Assembly (NCBI GenBank): GCA_023436205.1
Contig: JAEZKC010000002.1
Span: 124,001-188,000, forward strand
Direction: 5' to 3'
DNA from: Fibrobacterota bacterium
GTDB taxonomy: Bacteria; Fibrobacterota; Chitinivibrionia; Chitinivibrionales; Chitinispirillaceae
Length of the DNA stretch: 64,000 bases
In this document: positions 16,638 through 24,898 of the stretch, piece after piece
Layout: each line of letters starts with the position of its first letter
How positions within the stretch are numbered: position 1 is the first letter of the stretch
Program-made: the position numbers and the translations under genes
Notes under the pieces: generated by a model
Databases searched by the model: none
The model's input: the letters and a program-made list of their open reading frames with translations, nothing else
Told to the model about the DNA's origin: nothing

Positions 16638-17693
16638 ATGCTCAGGATAGGTGTAGTTGGATATGGTTACTGGGGTCCCAATATTGTAAGAAATTTTTCT
16701 GCTGTGGATGGCGCAAAAGTGGTGAGAGTGTGCGACAAACGTACCGAATCTCTCATGGCACTCAAAAAGGAAAATCCCTCTGTTGAAACTACCACCTCAC
16801 TGGAAAGCGTAGTGTGTGCCCCCGATATCGACGTAGTGGCAGTAGTCACTCCGGTTTCCACCCATTATGATATTGCGCATAAGGCACTAGAAAACGGCAA
16901 GCACGTGTTTGTGGAAAAGCCCTTCACCTATAGTAGCAGTCAAGCTGAAGAACTTATCAACCTTGCCGAAAGCAAGTCACTCACCATCATGGTCGATCAT
17001 ACCTTCATTTTTACCGGTGCAGTGCGTATGATAAAGCAGCTCATTGAAAAGGAAACCCTGGGTAATATTTACTACTACGATTCCACTCGAGTAAACTTGG
17101 GGCTATTCCAGCATGATGTCAATGTTATTTGGGACCTTGCTCCTCACGATTTTTCCATTATGGATTTTCTGCTTTCCAAAAATCCTGATGCTCTGACTGC
17201 CAACGGCATGGCACACGTAAACAATATGGAAGATGTGGCTTATGTCACCATGTATTTCAGCGACAACCTTATTGCACATTTTAACGTAAACTGGCTCTCA
17301 CCGGTAAAAGTCAGGACAACGCTTCTGGGTGGTGAAAAGAAAATGCTGGTCTGGAATGACCTCAATCCCGATGAAAAGATTAAAGTGTATGATAAGGGAA
17401 TCGATGTCAATAACCTGAAGAGCATTTATAATCTGCTTGTTTCCTATCGCTCAGGAGACATCTGGGCCCCCAAGCTCGATGGTACTGAAGCTCTCAAGCT
17501 GGAGTGCAGACATTTTGTAGAGTGCATCGAAAATGGACAACGTCCGATTAATGATGGGGAATCCGGACTGCGGGTGGTGAGAATGCTTGAAGCGTGCAAC
17601 GAATCTCTTCAGAATAAAGGCAAAATAGTTGATCTTTCGAAGTACCACTGCGTTGATTCGGGAGTAAATCCCGGCGTGCTGGCAGGTATCTGA
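16638..17693 (+). CDS. Gfo/Idh/MocA oxidoreductase, probable UDP-sugar 3-dehydrogenase (WbpB/WlbA-like)
   Basis: A 351-residue NAD-dependent oxidoreductase. The Rossmann motif GVVGYGYWGPN is at the N-terminus, and the EKPF motif of the Gfo/Idh/MocA family is at VFVEKPFTYS. It is followed by a hexapeptide acetyltransferase and a DegT aminotransferase, matching the WbpB-WbpD-WbpE set that converts UDP-GlcNAc uronate to the 3-acetamido sugar. In that pathway this enzyme oxidises C3. A GGAGG-like site (ACGGAGG) lies before ATG 16638. The substrate is inferred from neighbours, not from the sequence alone. Confidence 0.85.
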   Translation: MLRIGVVGYGYWGPNIVRNFSAVDGAKVVRVCDKRTESLMALKKENPSVETTTSLESVVCAPDIDVVAVVTPVSTHYDIAHKALENGKHVFVEKPFTYSSSQAEELINLAESKSLTIMVDHTFIFTGAVRMIKQLIEKETLGNIYYYDSTRVNLGLFQHDVNVIWDLAPHDFSIMDFLLSKNPDALTANGMAHVNNMEDVAYVTMYFSDNLIAHFNVNWLSPVKVRTTLLGGEKKMLVWNDLNPDEKIKVYDKGIDVNNLKSIYNLLVSYRSGDIWAPKLDGTEALKLECRHFVECIENGQRPINDGESGLRVVRMLEACNESLQNKGKIVDLSKYHCVDSGVNPGVLAGI

Positions 17694-17700
17694 TTTACTG

Positions 17701-17881
17701 ATACTACGCGAACCTGTGGCAGGGCCACACCTGGAAAGCGCTGGAACCCGAGCTTTCCTTGACCACTTTGTTGACGGTTAAAAGGAGCCGTTTAACCCCT
17801 TCCGGGACCGTGAAAGGGGAAAGGTGCGTCCAAGGAAATTGACGAACGATGATTGCTGAATGTTGAATGAAGGTGCCTCCT
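17701..17881. other. Non-coding structured stretch with inverted repeats
   Basis: No open frame with coding character. It contains two inverted repeats: GGAAAGC...GCTTTCC near 17731-17759 and GGTTAAA...TTTAACC near 17777-17799. It leads into the repeat cluster. The role is unknown; it could be a terminator region or a decayed repetitive element. Confidence 0.4.
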
Positions 17882-18121
17882 CCGCTCACCCTGAGCGTTG
17901 GTCTTCCGGAGTCGAAGGGTAATCCCTATAAGAGAATTTTTGATTGATGAATGATGATTGCTCAAATAAGAATGCCGTCCCATCCGCTCATGCTGAGCGT
18001 AGGTCCGCCGGAGTCGAAGCATAATCCTAAAATGATCCGAATGAAAGTTGCCTCCTCCATACAGAATGCCGCCCCATCCGCTCATGCTGAGCGTAGGTCT
18101 GCCGGAGTCGAAGCATAATCC
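17882..18121 (+). repeat. Interspersed repeat family A, three direct copies
   Basis: Three 44-base copies in plus orientation at 17882-17925, 17984-18027 and 18078-18121. The core is CTGAGCGTAGGTCCGCCGGA followed by GTCGAAGCATAATCC and preceded by CCGCTCATG. Each contains two small hairpins (CTCA...TGAG and TCCG-C-CGGA). AT-rich TTGATTGATGAATGATGATTG-type stretches lie between them, and an upstream CCGCCCCAT flank is shared by two. Spacing is irregular, so this is not a CRISPR array. Confidence 0.9.
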
Positions 18122-18138
18122 CAAAAAGGAATAAAATT

Positions 18139-18600
18139 ATGGAACTCAACTCAATAGCTCCCGATGTAAAACTCGGAAAAAACGTAAAACTTTCCAAATT
18201 CATAAACCTTTACGGCTGCGCCATCGGAGATAACACAAAAATAGGGGCATCCGTAGAGATTCAGAAAAACGCCTTCATCGGAGCCAACTGCAAGATATCC
18301 AGTCATACCTTCATCTGTGAAGGAGTCACCATCGAAGACGGGGTATTCGTGGGCCACGGGGTCATGTTCACCAACGATAAATACCCCCGTTCGGTCAACC
18401 TGGACGGCTCGCTTCAGACCGAGGAAGACTGGAAAGTGGTTCCCACCCTGGTTAAAAAAGGTGCATCCATCGGAACCGGAGCAATCATAATCTGCGGAAT
18501 TACCATTGGGGAAAACGCAATGATCGGCGCAGGAGCAGTGGTGACCAAAGATGTTCCTGATGGAGCTGTGGTGATGGGAGTTCCGGCAAGAATGAAATGA
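18139..18600 (+). CDS. Hexapeptide-repeat N-acetyltransferase (WbpD/WlbB-like)
   Basis: A 153-residue left-handed beta-helix acetyltransferase made of hexapeptide repeats (KLGKNVKL, IGANCKISS, IEDGVFVGHGV, IGTGAIIICGITIGENAMI). It ends in the family motif AVVTKDVPDGAVVMGVPAR. WbpD-type enzymes acetylate the C3 amine of a UDP-2-acetamido-3-amino sugar, which fits between the C3 dehydrogenase upstream and the aminotransferase downstream. It is separated from both by repeat clusters rather than being tightly spaced. Another 3- or 4-amino sugar acetyltransferase specificity is possible. Confidence 0.88.
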   Translation: MELNSIAPDVKLGKNVKLSKFINLYGCAIGDNTKIGASVEIQKNAFIGANCKISSHTFICEGVTIEDGVFVGHGVMFTNDKYPRSVNLDGSLQTEEDWKVVPTLVKKGASIGTGAIIICGITIGENAMIGAGAVVTKDVPDGAVVMGVPARMK

Positions 18601-18688
18601 AGAGTGTTGTCGGAGACTTCACGACGGCATGACTGCATGACTGCACGATAATGAATCGGACATGATTCTCACACAATACCGCGACGTT

Positions 18689-18732
18689 CCGCTCATCCTG
18701 AGCGTAGGTCCCCCGGAGTCGAAGGATAATCC
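18689..18732 (+). repeat. Interspersed repeat family A, single plus copy
   Basis: A full-length 44-base plus copy with the GAAGGATAATCC ending, 88 bases after the acetyltransferase stop, and immediately upstream of the larger composite module. Confidence 0.9.
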
Positions 18733-18749
18733 TGGTTTACGCATGACCT

Positions 18750-19012
18750 CACATCCGCTCATCCTGAGCGTAGGTCCGCCGGAGTCGAAGGATAATCCCA
18801 ATATGTTTATCTTCGGAGAAGATTTAGGATGAGAAAAACACAAACTTGTGAGGAAAACCCCTTCGACTCCGAAGACTACACTCAAGGTGAGCGGTACGGG
18901 TGGCGTCCGGGAGCGGGGCGACATTTAATATAAGAGTGCTATCAAATATTCACCTGCTTTTCGGATTATGCTTCGACTCCGAAGACTACGCTCAGCATGA
19001 GCGGAGTGGGGT
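18750..19012. repeat. Composite repeat module, left of aminotransferase gene
   Basis: A plus copy of family A (18755-18798), then two inverted copies (18855-18894 and 18963-19004) of the form CTTCGACTCCGAAGACTACG. Between them is a shared spacer containing GGGAGCGGGGCGACATT and TATCAAATATTCACC. The same order recurs right of the aminotransferase gene at 20286-20512, so the gene is bracketed by two direct copies of the module. No transposase or terminal target duplication was seen. Confidence 0.85.
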
Positions 19013-19093
19013 AGCATCTGGGGGCGGGGCGATCACTACCCCGATTACAAAAAACAATTACCATAACACCATCATCACACATGGAGTACAACC

Positions 19094-20260
19094 GTGAATA
19101 TCCCGTTTCTAGACCTTGTCTCTCCGCATCGCGAGCTTAAGGATGAACTTCTGAAAGTCTGTTCCAGCGCATTCGACACTGCCGGTTTTATCGGTGGCCC
19201 GCTTGTCTCCAATTTCGAAAAGGAGTTTGCACAGTTCTGCGGTGTGAAGAACTGTGTGGTTGTCAACAGCGGAACCGATGCGCTTCGCTTCTCATTCATG
19301 GCAGGAGGAATCAAACCGGGTAACCTGGTGTTAACCGTTCCCAATACCTTTATCGCTACCACCGAGGCAATCTCCCAGGCTGGGGCAACGCCGATTTTTG
19401 TAGATGTCGATGAGAAAACCTACAATATTGATCCTGAGAAAATAAAGGACTATATCGCCCGGGAATGCGTTATTAAGAATAATGTTCTCATTGAAGTTTT
19501 GCGTAACCGACCGGTGACCGCCATCGTTCCGGTACATCTTTACGGGCAGTGCGCTGACATGGATGCCATTCAGGAGATTGCAGATGAATTCAATCTCATG
19601 GTGTTTGAGGATTCCTGTCAGGGGCACGGGGCCAAATACTATTCCCGCAAAGACTGCCGCTGGAAGATAGCCGGTTCCATGAGTAAAGCTGCTTCATTCA
19701 GCTTCTATCCGGGAAAAAACCTGGGTGCCTGCGGAGAAGGCGGGGCTGTTACTACCGACAGCGACGAAATCGCCGCTAAAATCCGAATGATCCGTGATCA
19801 TGGGCAATCTCAAAAGTATTACCACGAAATGGAAGGCTACAACGGACGCCTCGATGCGATACAGTGCGGTATATTAAGTGTTAAGCTTAAGCAGCTCCCT
19901 TTTTGGACCGAGCAGCGCAGAACTGCGGCAAAGCTGTACCATGAAAAGCTCTATTCCCATCCGGGTATCACAGTCCCCTTCGAACCGGAATGGTCAAAGG
20001 CAGTGTATCATCTGTACGTGATCAGAAACAAAAACCGAGACACTCTGATGGCTCATCTCGGGTCAAAAGGGATAGCAACCGGACTTCACTACCCAGTTCC
20101 TCTTCATTTGCAGAATGCCTATTCCCAGGCCGGGTACAAAAAAGGCGATTTCCCGGTCACCGAAAAGGCCGCAGAGGAAATTTTATCGCTGCCCATGTTC
20201 CCCGGTCTGACAGAGGAGATGGTGAACAAAGTGGCAGAGGAGATTAAGAGCTTCGGTTGA
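19094..20260 (+). CDS. DegT/DnrJ/EryC1 aminotransferase (WbpE/WlbC-like)
   Basis: A 388-residue PLP-dependent sugar aminotransferase. The N-terminus MNIPFLDLVSPHRELKDEL and the PLP-Lys motif SFYPGKNLGACGEGGA (Lys208) are typical. VNSGTDALRF and EDSCQGHGA supply the other cofactor contacts. In the WbpB-D-E set it transfers an amino group from glutamate to the C3 keto sugar. It starts at GTG with GGAG eight bases upstream. The gene sits alone between two direct repeat modules, so its mRNA probably includes long structured flanks. Confidence 0.9.
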   Translation: MNIPFLDLVSPHRELKDELLKVCSSAFDTAGFIGGPLVSNFEKEFAQFCGVKNCVVVNSGTDALRFSFMAGGIKPGNLVLTVPNTFIATTEAISQAGATPIFVDVDEKTYNIDPEKIKDYIARECVIKNNVLIEVLRNRPVTAIVPVHLYGQCADMDAIQEIADEFNLMVFEDSCQGHGAKYYSRKDCRWKIAGSMSKAASFSFYPGKNLGACGEGGAVTTDSDEIAAKIRMIRDHGQSQKYYHEMEGYNGRLDAIQCGILSVKLKQLPFWTEQRRTAAKLYHEKLYSHPGITVPFEPEWSKAVYHLYVIRNKNRDTLMAHLGSKGIATGLHYPVPLHLQNAYSQAGYKKGDFPVTEKAAEEILSLPMFPGLTEEMVNKVAEEIKSFG

Positions 20261-20285
20261 TTTGGGAGTTGGATTAGAGAATGCT

Positions 20286-20512
20286 CACATCCGCTCATCC
20301 TGAGCGTAGGTCCGCCGAAGTCGAAGGATAATCCATTAAAAATCAAACTGAGGGACAACCCTTCGACTCCGAAGACTACGCTCAGGGTGAGTGGAACGGG
20401 GCGGCCATCTGGGAACGGGGCAGCATTCAAAAGAAGGCATTGTCAAATATCTCCAACTTGACGGATTATGCTTCGACTCCGAAGACTACGCTCAGCATGA
20501 GCGGATGGAGTA
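20286..20512. repeat. Composite repeat module, right of aminotransferase gene
   Basis: A plus copy of family A (20291-20334), then two minus copies (20359-20394 and 20463-20504) with the same spacer types as the left module (GGGAACGGGGCAGCATT; TGTCAAATATCTCC). The last copy ends about 30 bases before the likely start of the next gene. No gene lies in the 320-base gap. Confidence 0.85.
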
Positions 20513-20581
20513 CCATCACCTAAACGGAATATCAACATTTCCCTCCTCAACTGGCATCCCTCGATCGGCGACCCCTCCCCC

Positions 20582-21121
20582 ATGGGCTGGATCACTGTTA
20601 TAGCATATGCGGCAGCTGGAGTTCTGGCGGGGACAGCCGCAGTTGCATGCAGTAAAGAAAAAGTCGACTCCAGGGAGAAACTCCTGTTCATCTCAGTCTC
20701 CCTGTTAATGATTCTCCTGGCCATAAATAAGCAGCTTGACCTCCAGTCCCTTTTTACTGATATCGGGAGGCTTGTCGCCAGAAAGCAGAACTGGTATGAA
20801 AAACGACGCACCGTTCAATTAGTCTTTGTCATCTTTTTCATCATGTTCAGCTCAACGCTCTTTTATGTTGCCATCAAACGGATGAGATCTTATTTTGTTA
20901 ACAACCGGATACTCTTTGCCGGTATCGGATTTCTGCTTCTCTTTATTGTAATCAGGGCTGCTTCGTTCCACCATTTCGACAGATTTCTCAATCTCAGGCC
21001 GGTTTCAGTACGAGTAAACTGGCTTCTTGAACTGGGAGGAATCGGACTGGTTGCGACAGGTGCCGCGAAAAGAATTTTGAAAAGTCACCACAGAAACGCA
21101 ACTCTTCCCATCCGGAGGTAA
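20582..21121 (+). CDS. Conserved four-helix membrane protein, start probably upstream
   Basis: A 179-residue membrane protein of unknown function with about four hydrophobic helices and the conserved-looking LLAINKQLDLQSLFTDIGR loop. In frame upstream of ATG 20582 the codons read LNWHPSIGDPSPMGW, which looks like native protein and resembles N-termini I recall from this family. No ATG, GTG or TTG precedes them; an ATT at 20537, with GGAA eight bases upstream, could serve. A repeat copy ends at 20504 and may have replaced the original start. The RBS of the next gene lies in this gene's last codons, so they are coupled. Confidence 0.75.
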   Translation: MGWITVIAYAAAGVLAGTAAVACSKEKVDSREKLLFISVSLLMILLAINKQLDLQSLFTDIGRLVARKQNWYEKRRTVQLVFVIFFIMFSSTLFYVAIKRMRSYFVNNRILFAGIGFLLLFIVIRAASFHHFDRFLNLRPVSVRVNWLLELGGIGLVATGAAKRILKSHHRNATLPIRR

Positions 21122-21124
21122 ACC

Positions 21125-22159
21125 ATGTCCTCAGAGCTTTTGCAGGCCATCGATCCTCTCTCGGGTACAGAGTGGGACAGCCTGGTCGACCAGACCGCTG
21201 AACCGCAGTTCTTTCATTATTCAAGCTGGGCCAAAACACTCATTGACACTTACTCTTTTAAACCGCTTTTCTACAGCACCGTTTCTGAAAAGAGCTGCAC
21301 CATGCCATTTATACAGGTAAAGTCGCTCAAGGGAAAGAAAAAGGCAATCGCTCTCCCCTTTTCAGACGGATGCGACATTGTCTGCAAGTCCATTTACCAT
21401 GAAAAGCTGGTTAACGCGCTGCTTGGTGAAGCGAAGCGTTTAGGGCTCGACACCCTTGAATTCAGGGGAACCGAAACGTTTGCTCCACTGGGAGAGCCAT
21501 CTCACTCCTACTGGGGGCACAGGCTCGATCTCACCGTTGGAGAGAAAAAGCTCTGGGCCGATCTGGCTAGCTCCACCCGGCGAAACATTCGTAAAGCTCA
21601 AAAGGAGAGTGTCTCCGTCGCTTTTCATGATGATCTGAAATCCGTGCACGAATTCTACCGTTTGCACTGTATCACTCGCAAGCGTCACGGTCTTCCTCCA
21701 CAGCCGATCCGTTTTTTTGACAATATCCACAAGCACCTCATATCGGGTGGCAAAGGGAAAGTGGCCTTGGCCACAGCCGGTGGCAAAGTGGTAGCCGGAG
21801 CAGTTTACCTTTTTACCAAAAAGAGCGCACTTTTTAAATTCGGTGCATCCGACAAGAACCAGCAGCACTTCAGAGCCAACGATCTGGTGATGTGGGAAGC
21901 GATCCGCTCCTTTTCCGAAAAAGGGTACAAAGTAATGTCATTCGGTAAGACGGAAAAGTACCATGAGGGGCTCTGCAGGTACAAAGAGGGATTCGGAGGA
22001 GTCCGGGTCCAGCTTAACGATCACGTTTACGATGTATCAAGTGGCAAGAAGCTTCTCGAAGCACCAAGTGTGCACGGGATACACAACAAGGTTTTCCGCA
22101 GGATGCCCATTTCGATACTGAGGTTCTGCGGGGAAATGCTGTACAGGTATTCGGCGTAA
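21125..22159 (+). CDS. FemAB-like GNAT-fold protein (PEP-CTERM/EPS associated)
   Basis: A 344-residue protein with the tandem GNAT fold of FemAB-like aminoacyl or acyl transferases. The first half includes FFHYSSWAKTLIDTYSF. The second half includes TRRNIRKAQKESV, ITRKRHGLPPQPIRFF and VVAGAVYLF, ending in FGKTEKYHEGLCRYKEGFGG. FemAB-like proteins are regular members of exosortase-linked exopolysaccharide clusters; their substrate there is not established. A clear GGAGG site precedes the ATG. A paralogue with the same LPPQP-RFF motif lies at 41.9 kb. Confidence 0.85.
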   Translation: MSSELLQAIDPLSGTEWDSLVDQTAEPQFFHYSSWAKTLIDTYSFKPLFYSTVSEKSCTMPFIQVKSLKGKKKAIALPFSDGCDIVCKSIYHEKLVNALLGEAKRLGLDTLEFRGTETFAPLGEPSHSYWGHRLDLTVGEKKLWADLASSTRRNIRKAQKESVSVAFHDDLKSVHEFYRLHCITRKRHGLPPQPIRFFDNIHKHLISGGKGKVALATAGGKVVAGAVYLFTKKSALFKFGASDKNQQHFRANDLVMWEAIRSFSEKGYKVMSFGKTEKYHEGLCRYKEGFGGVRVQLNDHVYDVSSGKKLLEAPSVHGIHNKVFRRMPISILRFCGEMLYRYSA

Positions 22160-22298
22160 AACATCATACTAAGATTAATAATGTACGCCCATTTACTTAT
22201 AAAAATGTCTGACCCTTATAATGAAAGTGATCGCTACAACCGGTACAGTTCTACCAGTGTTCTGCACCATGTCTCTTTAATGCAAATTGAGGTACTAA

Positions 22299-24122
22299 AT
22301 GTACGAATCTGAAAGCAATTTCAAACAAATAACTATCGACAATCTTCCACCTAATATATTACAGCATTTCAAAGATACTAATGATTACATTCAGTCCTGT
22401 ACAGTAATGTCATGGAGTGAACACTGTGTAGAATGTGTATGGCCAACCTGTTATCAAACCTGTTCCTTATATTCACCAAGAGAAAATGGCAGTTGCAGGT
22501 TATTTGTTGATGGAATGGTGAGAATTGAGATGCCTGAAGCTTTAAATGGGTACATTTTAAAAATTGCATTCAAGCTCTGGGGCAAATTATGGTCACCGGG
22601 AAATACTCGGCTGCACAGAAAAAAAGTTACTCAAAAAATCGAATATATTGACTATATATTTAGTAAAATGATTAGATTGCTAATCATTCCCAAATCATTT
22701 AGAATATTGGTGTCAAAAAAGTACTATTCCTTAAAAAAGCGATATTCCAGACAACGAAAGAATTTGAGTTCAACTCCAGATTGTTTCATAATGGAATGCT
22801 ATAACCCTTATAGTGAAAATGTTGGTTTGACAGTTACTTTTAGATCTGATAATACCAAGAACTCCCGATTAATATTTCAAAGGGGAATTAAATTAGCCGC
22901 TGGCTATACCAGAGTGGAAATACCAATTGAAGAAATAGTTTCCTATATTGATATGGGTAATTCCTTTATTGCTGAAATCACACACGATCAACAAAGGGAA
23001 TTAACTGAGATATTCTTTGGCTTTATTGGTTTTGCAAAAAAGACTATTAATGATAGTAAAACCCAAAGTAAAAAGATAAAGTGTGTTATTTGGGATCTTG
23101 ACAACACACTTTGGAATGGTGTTCTAGTAGAAGATGGTCCAGAAAAGATCAAATTGAGAGATGGGATACGAGAAATCATTTCAGAATTAGATCAAAGAGG
23201 AATACTTCAGTCAATCGCAAGTAAAAACAGCCATGATGATGCAATTACCTGCCTTAAAAGATTTGGTATTGATGAATATTTTTTACATCCTCAAATCTCA
23301 TGGGGCCCCAAGAGCGAAAGCATAAAGCAAATTGCAAAAAAGCTAAATATCGGCTTAGACACTTTTTTATTTGTAGATGACCAAATATTTGAACGTGAGG
23401 AAGTAAAGACTGGATGCATCGATGTAAGGACGATAGATGCTGCAGATTTTAATAAGATTATAATCATGCCAGAGTGTATGCATCCAAAGACAATTGAAAG
23501 TTCAAAAAGACGTTTATTGTATAAACAAGAGGAACAAAGAGATCATGCAAAAGAGATGTTCGATGGTAAATATATGGATTTTTTAAAATCGTGCCATCTT
23601 ACATTGAAAATTTCATCTCTAGTATCAGGCAATTTAAATCGAGTATATGAACTGGCACAGCGAACTAATCAGATGAACTTTTCAGGAAACAGATACTCTT
23701 TAGAAGAACTTAATACTCTTTCACAAGATCAATCAATTTCGACTTATGTGTTGGAATGTGAAGATCGGTATGGGAAGTATGGCATTGTAGGGTTTTGTGC
23801 AATAGAGAAGGATAAACCAATCTTGGTTGACCTGATGTTCAGCTGTCGTGTGCAGAGTAAGCGTATTGAACATGCATTTCTAGCTTACATTCTGCAAAAA
23901 TATTTGCCTGAAAGTAATGAAGGATTTTGGGTAAATTATAAAAAAACAGAAAAGAATAAAAACTCAGCCAAAGTCTTTGGAGAAATGCAGTTTGATGTTG
24001 TAAGCGAATCTGACAATATTGTTTTGCTTAAATTTCCCAAAAACAGACACATTCCATCCGATCAGATTATCACAATTTTTGAGGCACCCAATGAAGAAGT
24101 TATCGAAAGTAGCCAAGCATAG
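22299..24122 (+). CDS. FkbH-like HAD phosphatase/GNAT protein with N-terminal Cys cluster
   Basis: A 607-residue three-part protein. The HAD-IIIC domain has the catalytic IWDLDNTLWNGVL (Asp266, Asp268), SIASKNS and FVDDQIFEREE. The C-terminal part (~430-580) is the GNAT-like half of FkbH proteins, including LAQRTNQMNFSGNR. FkbH proteins load three-carbon units onto carriers in antibiotic pathways. The N-terminal 240 residues have a cysteine cluster (Cys34, 43, 46, 51, 55, 66) in a HCVECVWPTCYQTC context, perhaps binding a metal, and a basic middle part. It is the first gene of the AT-rich island. The biochemical role here is unknown. Confidence 0.82.
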   Translation: MYESESNFKQITIDNLPPNILQHFKDTNDYIQSCTVMSWSEHCVECVWPTCYQTCSLYSPRENGSCRLFVDGMVRIEMPEALNGYILKIAFKLWGKLWSPGNTRLHRKKVTQKIEYIDYIFSKMIRLLIIPKSFRILVSKKYYSLKKRYSRQRKNLSSTPDCFIMECYNPYSENVGLTVTFRSDNTKNSRLIFQRGIKLAAGYTRVEIPIEEIVSYIDMGNSFIAEITHDQQRELTEIFFGFIGFAKKTINDSKTQSKKIKCVIWDLDNTLWNGVLVEDGPEKIKLRDGIREIISELDQRGILQSIASKNSHDDAITCLKRFGIDEYFLHPQISWGPKSESIKQIAKKLNIGLDTFLFVDDQIFEREEVKTGCIDVRTIDAADFNKIIIMPECMHPKTIESSKRRLLYKQEEQRDHAKEMFDGKYMDFLKSCHLTLKISSLVSGNLNRVYELAQRTNQMNFSGNRYSLEELNTLSQDQSISTYVLECEDRYGKYGIVGFCAIEKDKPILVDLMFSCRVQSKRIEHAFLAYILQKYLPESNEGFWVNYKKTEKNKNSAKVFGEMQFDVVSESDNIVLLKFPKNRHIPSDQIITIFEAPNEEVIESSQA

Positions 24123-24843
24123 ATTCTTTAGCTTCGTTGCGGGAGTTTACAATAAGCGTACAGCTGTTATACGACCTGGCTTTAAAGCAGTATCTTTTAC
24201 ATTTGATGATGCCCCGACATCAGCATTTAGTTTTGGCGGTAAATTGCTCTCGAATAATGGATTCAAAGGTACTTATTACATGTCTCTGCGCTTGTTAGGT
24301 CAAGAGTCTAAAGGTGGCAGAATTTTAAATAGCAATGAACTAAAGGAACTATATGAGGACGGACACGAGATTGGATGCCATACAGCAGATCATTGCGATG
24401 CCTGGTCTGTAAGCCCATCATATTTTGAGCAATCCATTCTCGACAATTCACAGCTCTTTGGGGAACACTTGCCGCAAGCAAAAATAGCTAACTTTTCTTT
24501 CCCTAAAGGTAGTGCTACACCCAAGGTTAAAGCTGTTGTGCAAAAATATTTTGATTGCTGTAGGGGGATTCAGCTTGGCATAAATAAAAACACTATCGAC
24601 CTCAACCTCCTCAAAACCATTCCTATTTTCTCTAATAAAAGATATTCACATAAAATCTACAGTTATATTAGTTCTGTTTCAAAGAATAACGGTTGGCTAA
24701 TTTTTTATACACATGACATAAGGGATGACCACGGTCCTTATGGATGCAAACCAGATCTATACAAGAGTGTACTCGATGAAGTAATCAAACAAAATATACC
24801 AGTTTTAAGTGTCAGTGAGGCCTTGAGTAAAGGTCTAGCCTGA
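24091..24843 (+). CDS. NodB-like polysaccharide deacetylase
   Basis: About 250 residues with a NodB fold. VSFTFDDAPTSAF gives the catalytic and metal-binding Asp pair, GHEIGCHTADH the His-x3-His metal motif, and FSFPKGSAT the Arg/Pro-loop position. Such enzymes remove N- or O-acetyl groups from sugars. ATG 24091 was chosen because GAGG lies six bases upstream; the start overlaps the FkbH-like gene by 32 bases. It lacks a signal peptide, so a cytoplasmic substrate (lipid-linked or nucleotide sugar) is likely. Confidence 0.82.
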   Translation: MKKLSKVAKHRFFSFVAGVYNKRTAVIRPGFKAVSFTFDDAPTSAFSFGGKLLSNNGFKGTYYMSLRLLGQESKGGRILNSNELKELYEDGHEIGCHTADHCDAWSVSPSYFEQSILDNSQLFGEHLPQAKIANFSFPKGSATPKVKAVVQKYFDCCRGIQLGINKNTIDLNLLKTIPIFSNKRYSHKIYSYISSVSKNNGWLIFYTHDIRDDHGPYGCKPDLYKSVLDEVIKQNIPVLSVSEALSKGLA

Positions 24844-24898
24844 TTCTTTTTTAGTTTTAGATTGATTTTACTAAGCAACAACAGATATCGATATAACT

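Noticed and set aside
18139..20260. Repeat-bounded segment as a compound transposon
   Set aside because: No transposase, no target duplication and the repeats are short; recombination between modules is the simpler idea.
17882..20512. CRISPR-like cluster of repeats
   Set aside because: Copies differ, occur in both orientations, are irregularly spaced by 50-150 bases or by whole genes, and no cas gene is present.
22205..22312. 35-codon frame beginning MSDPYNESDRYNRYSS
   Set aside because: No ribosome binding site, overlaps the FkbH-like start and is too short to judge; may be a fragment of a lost gene.
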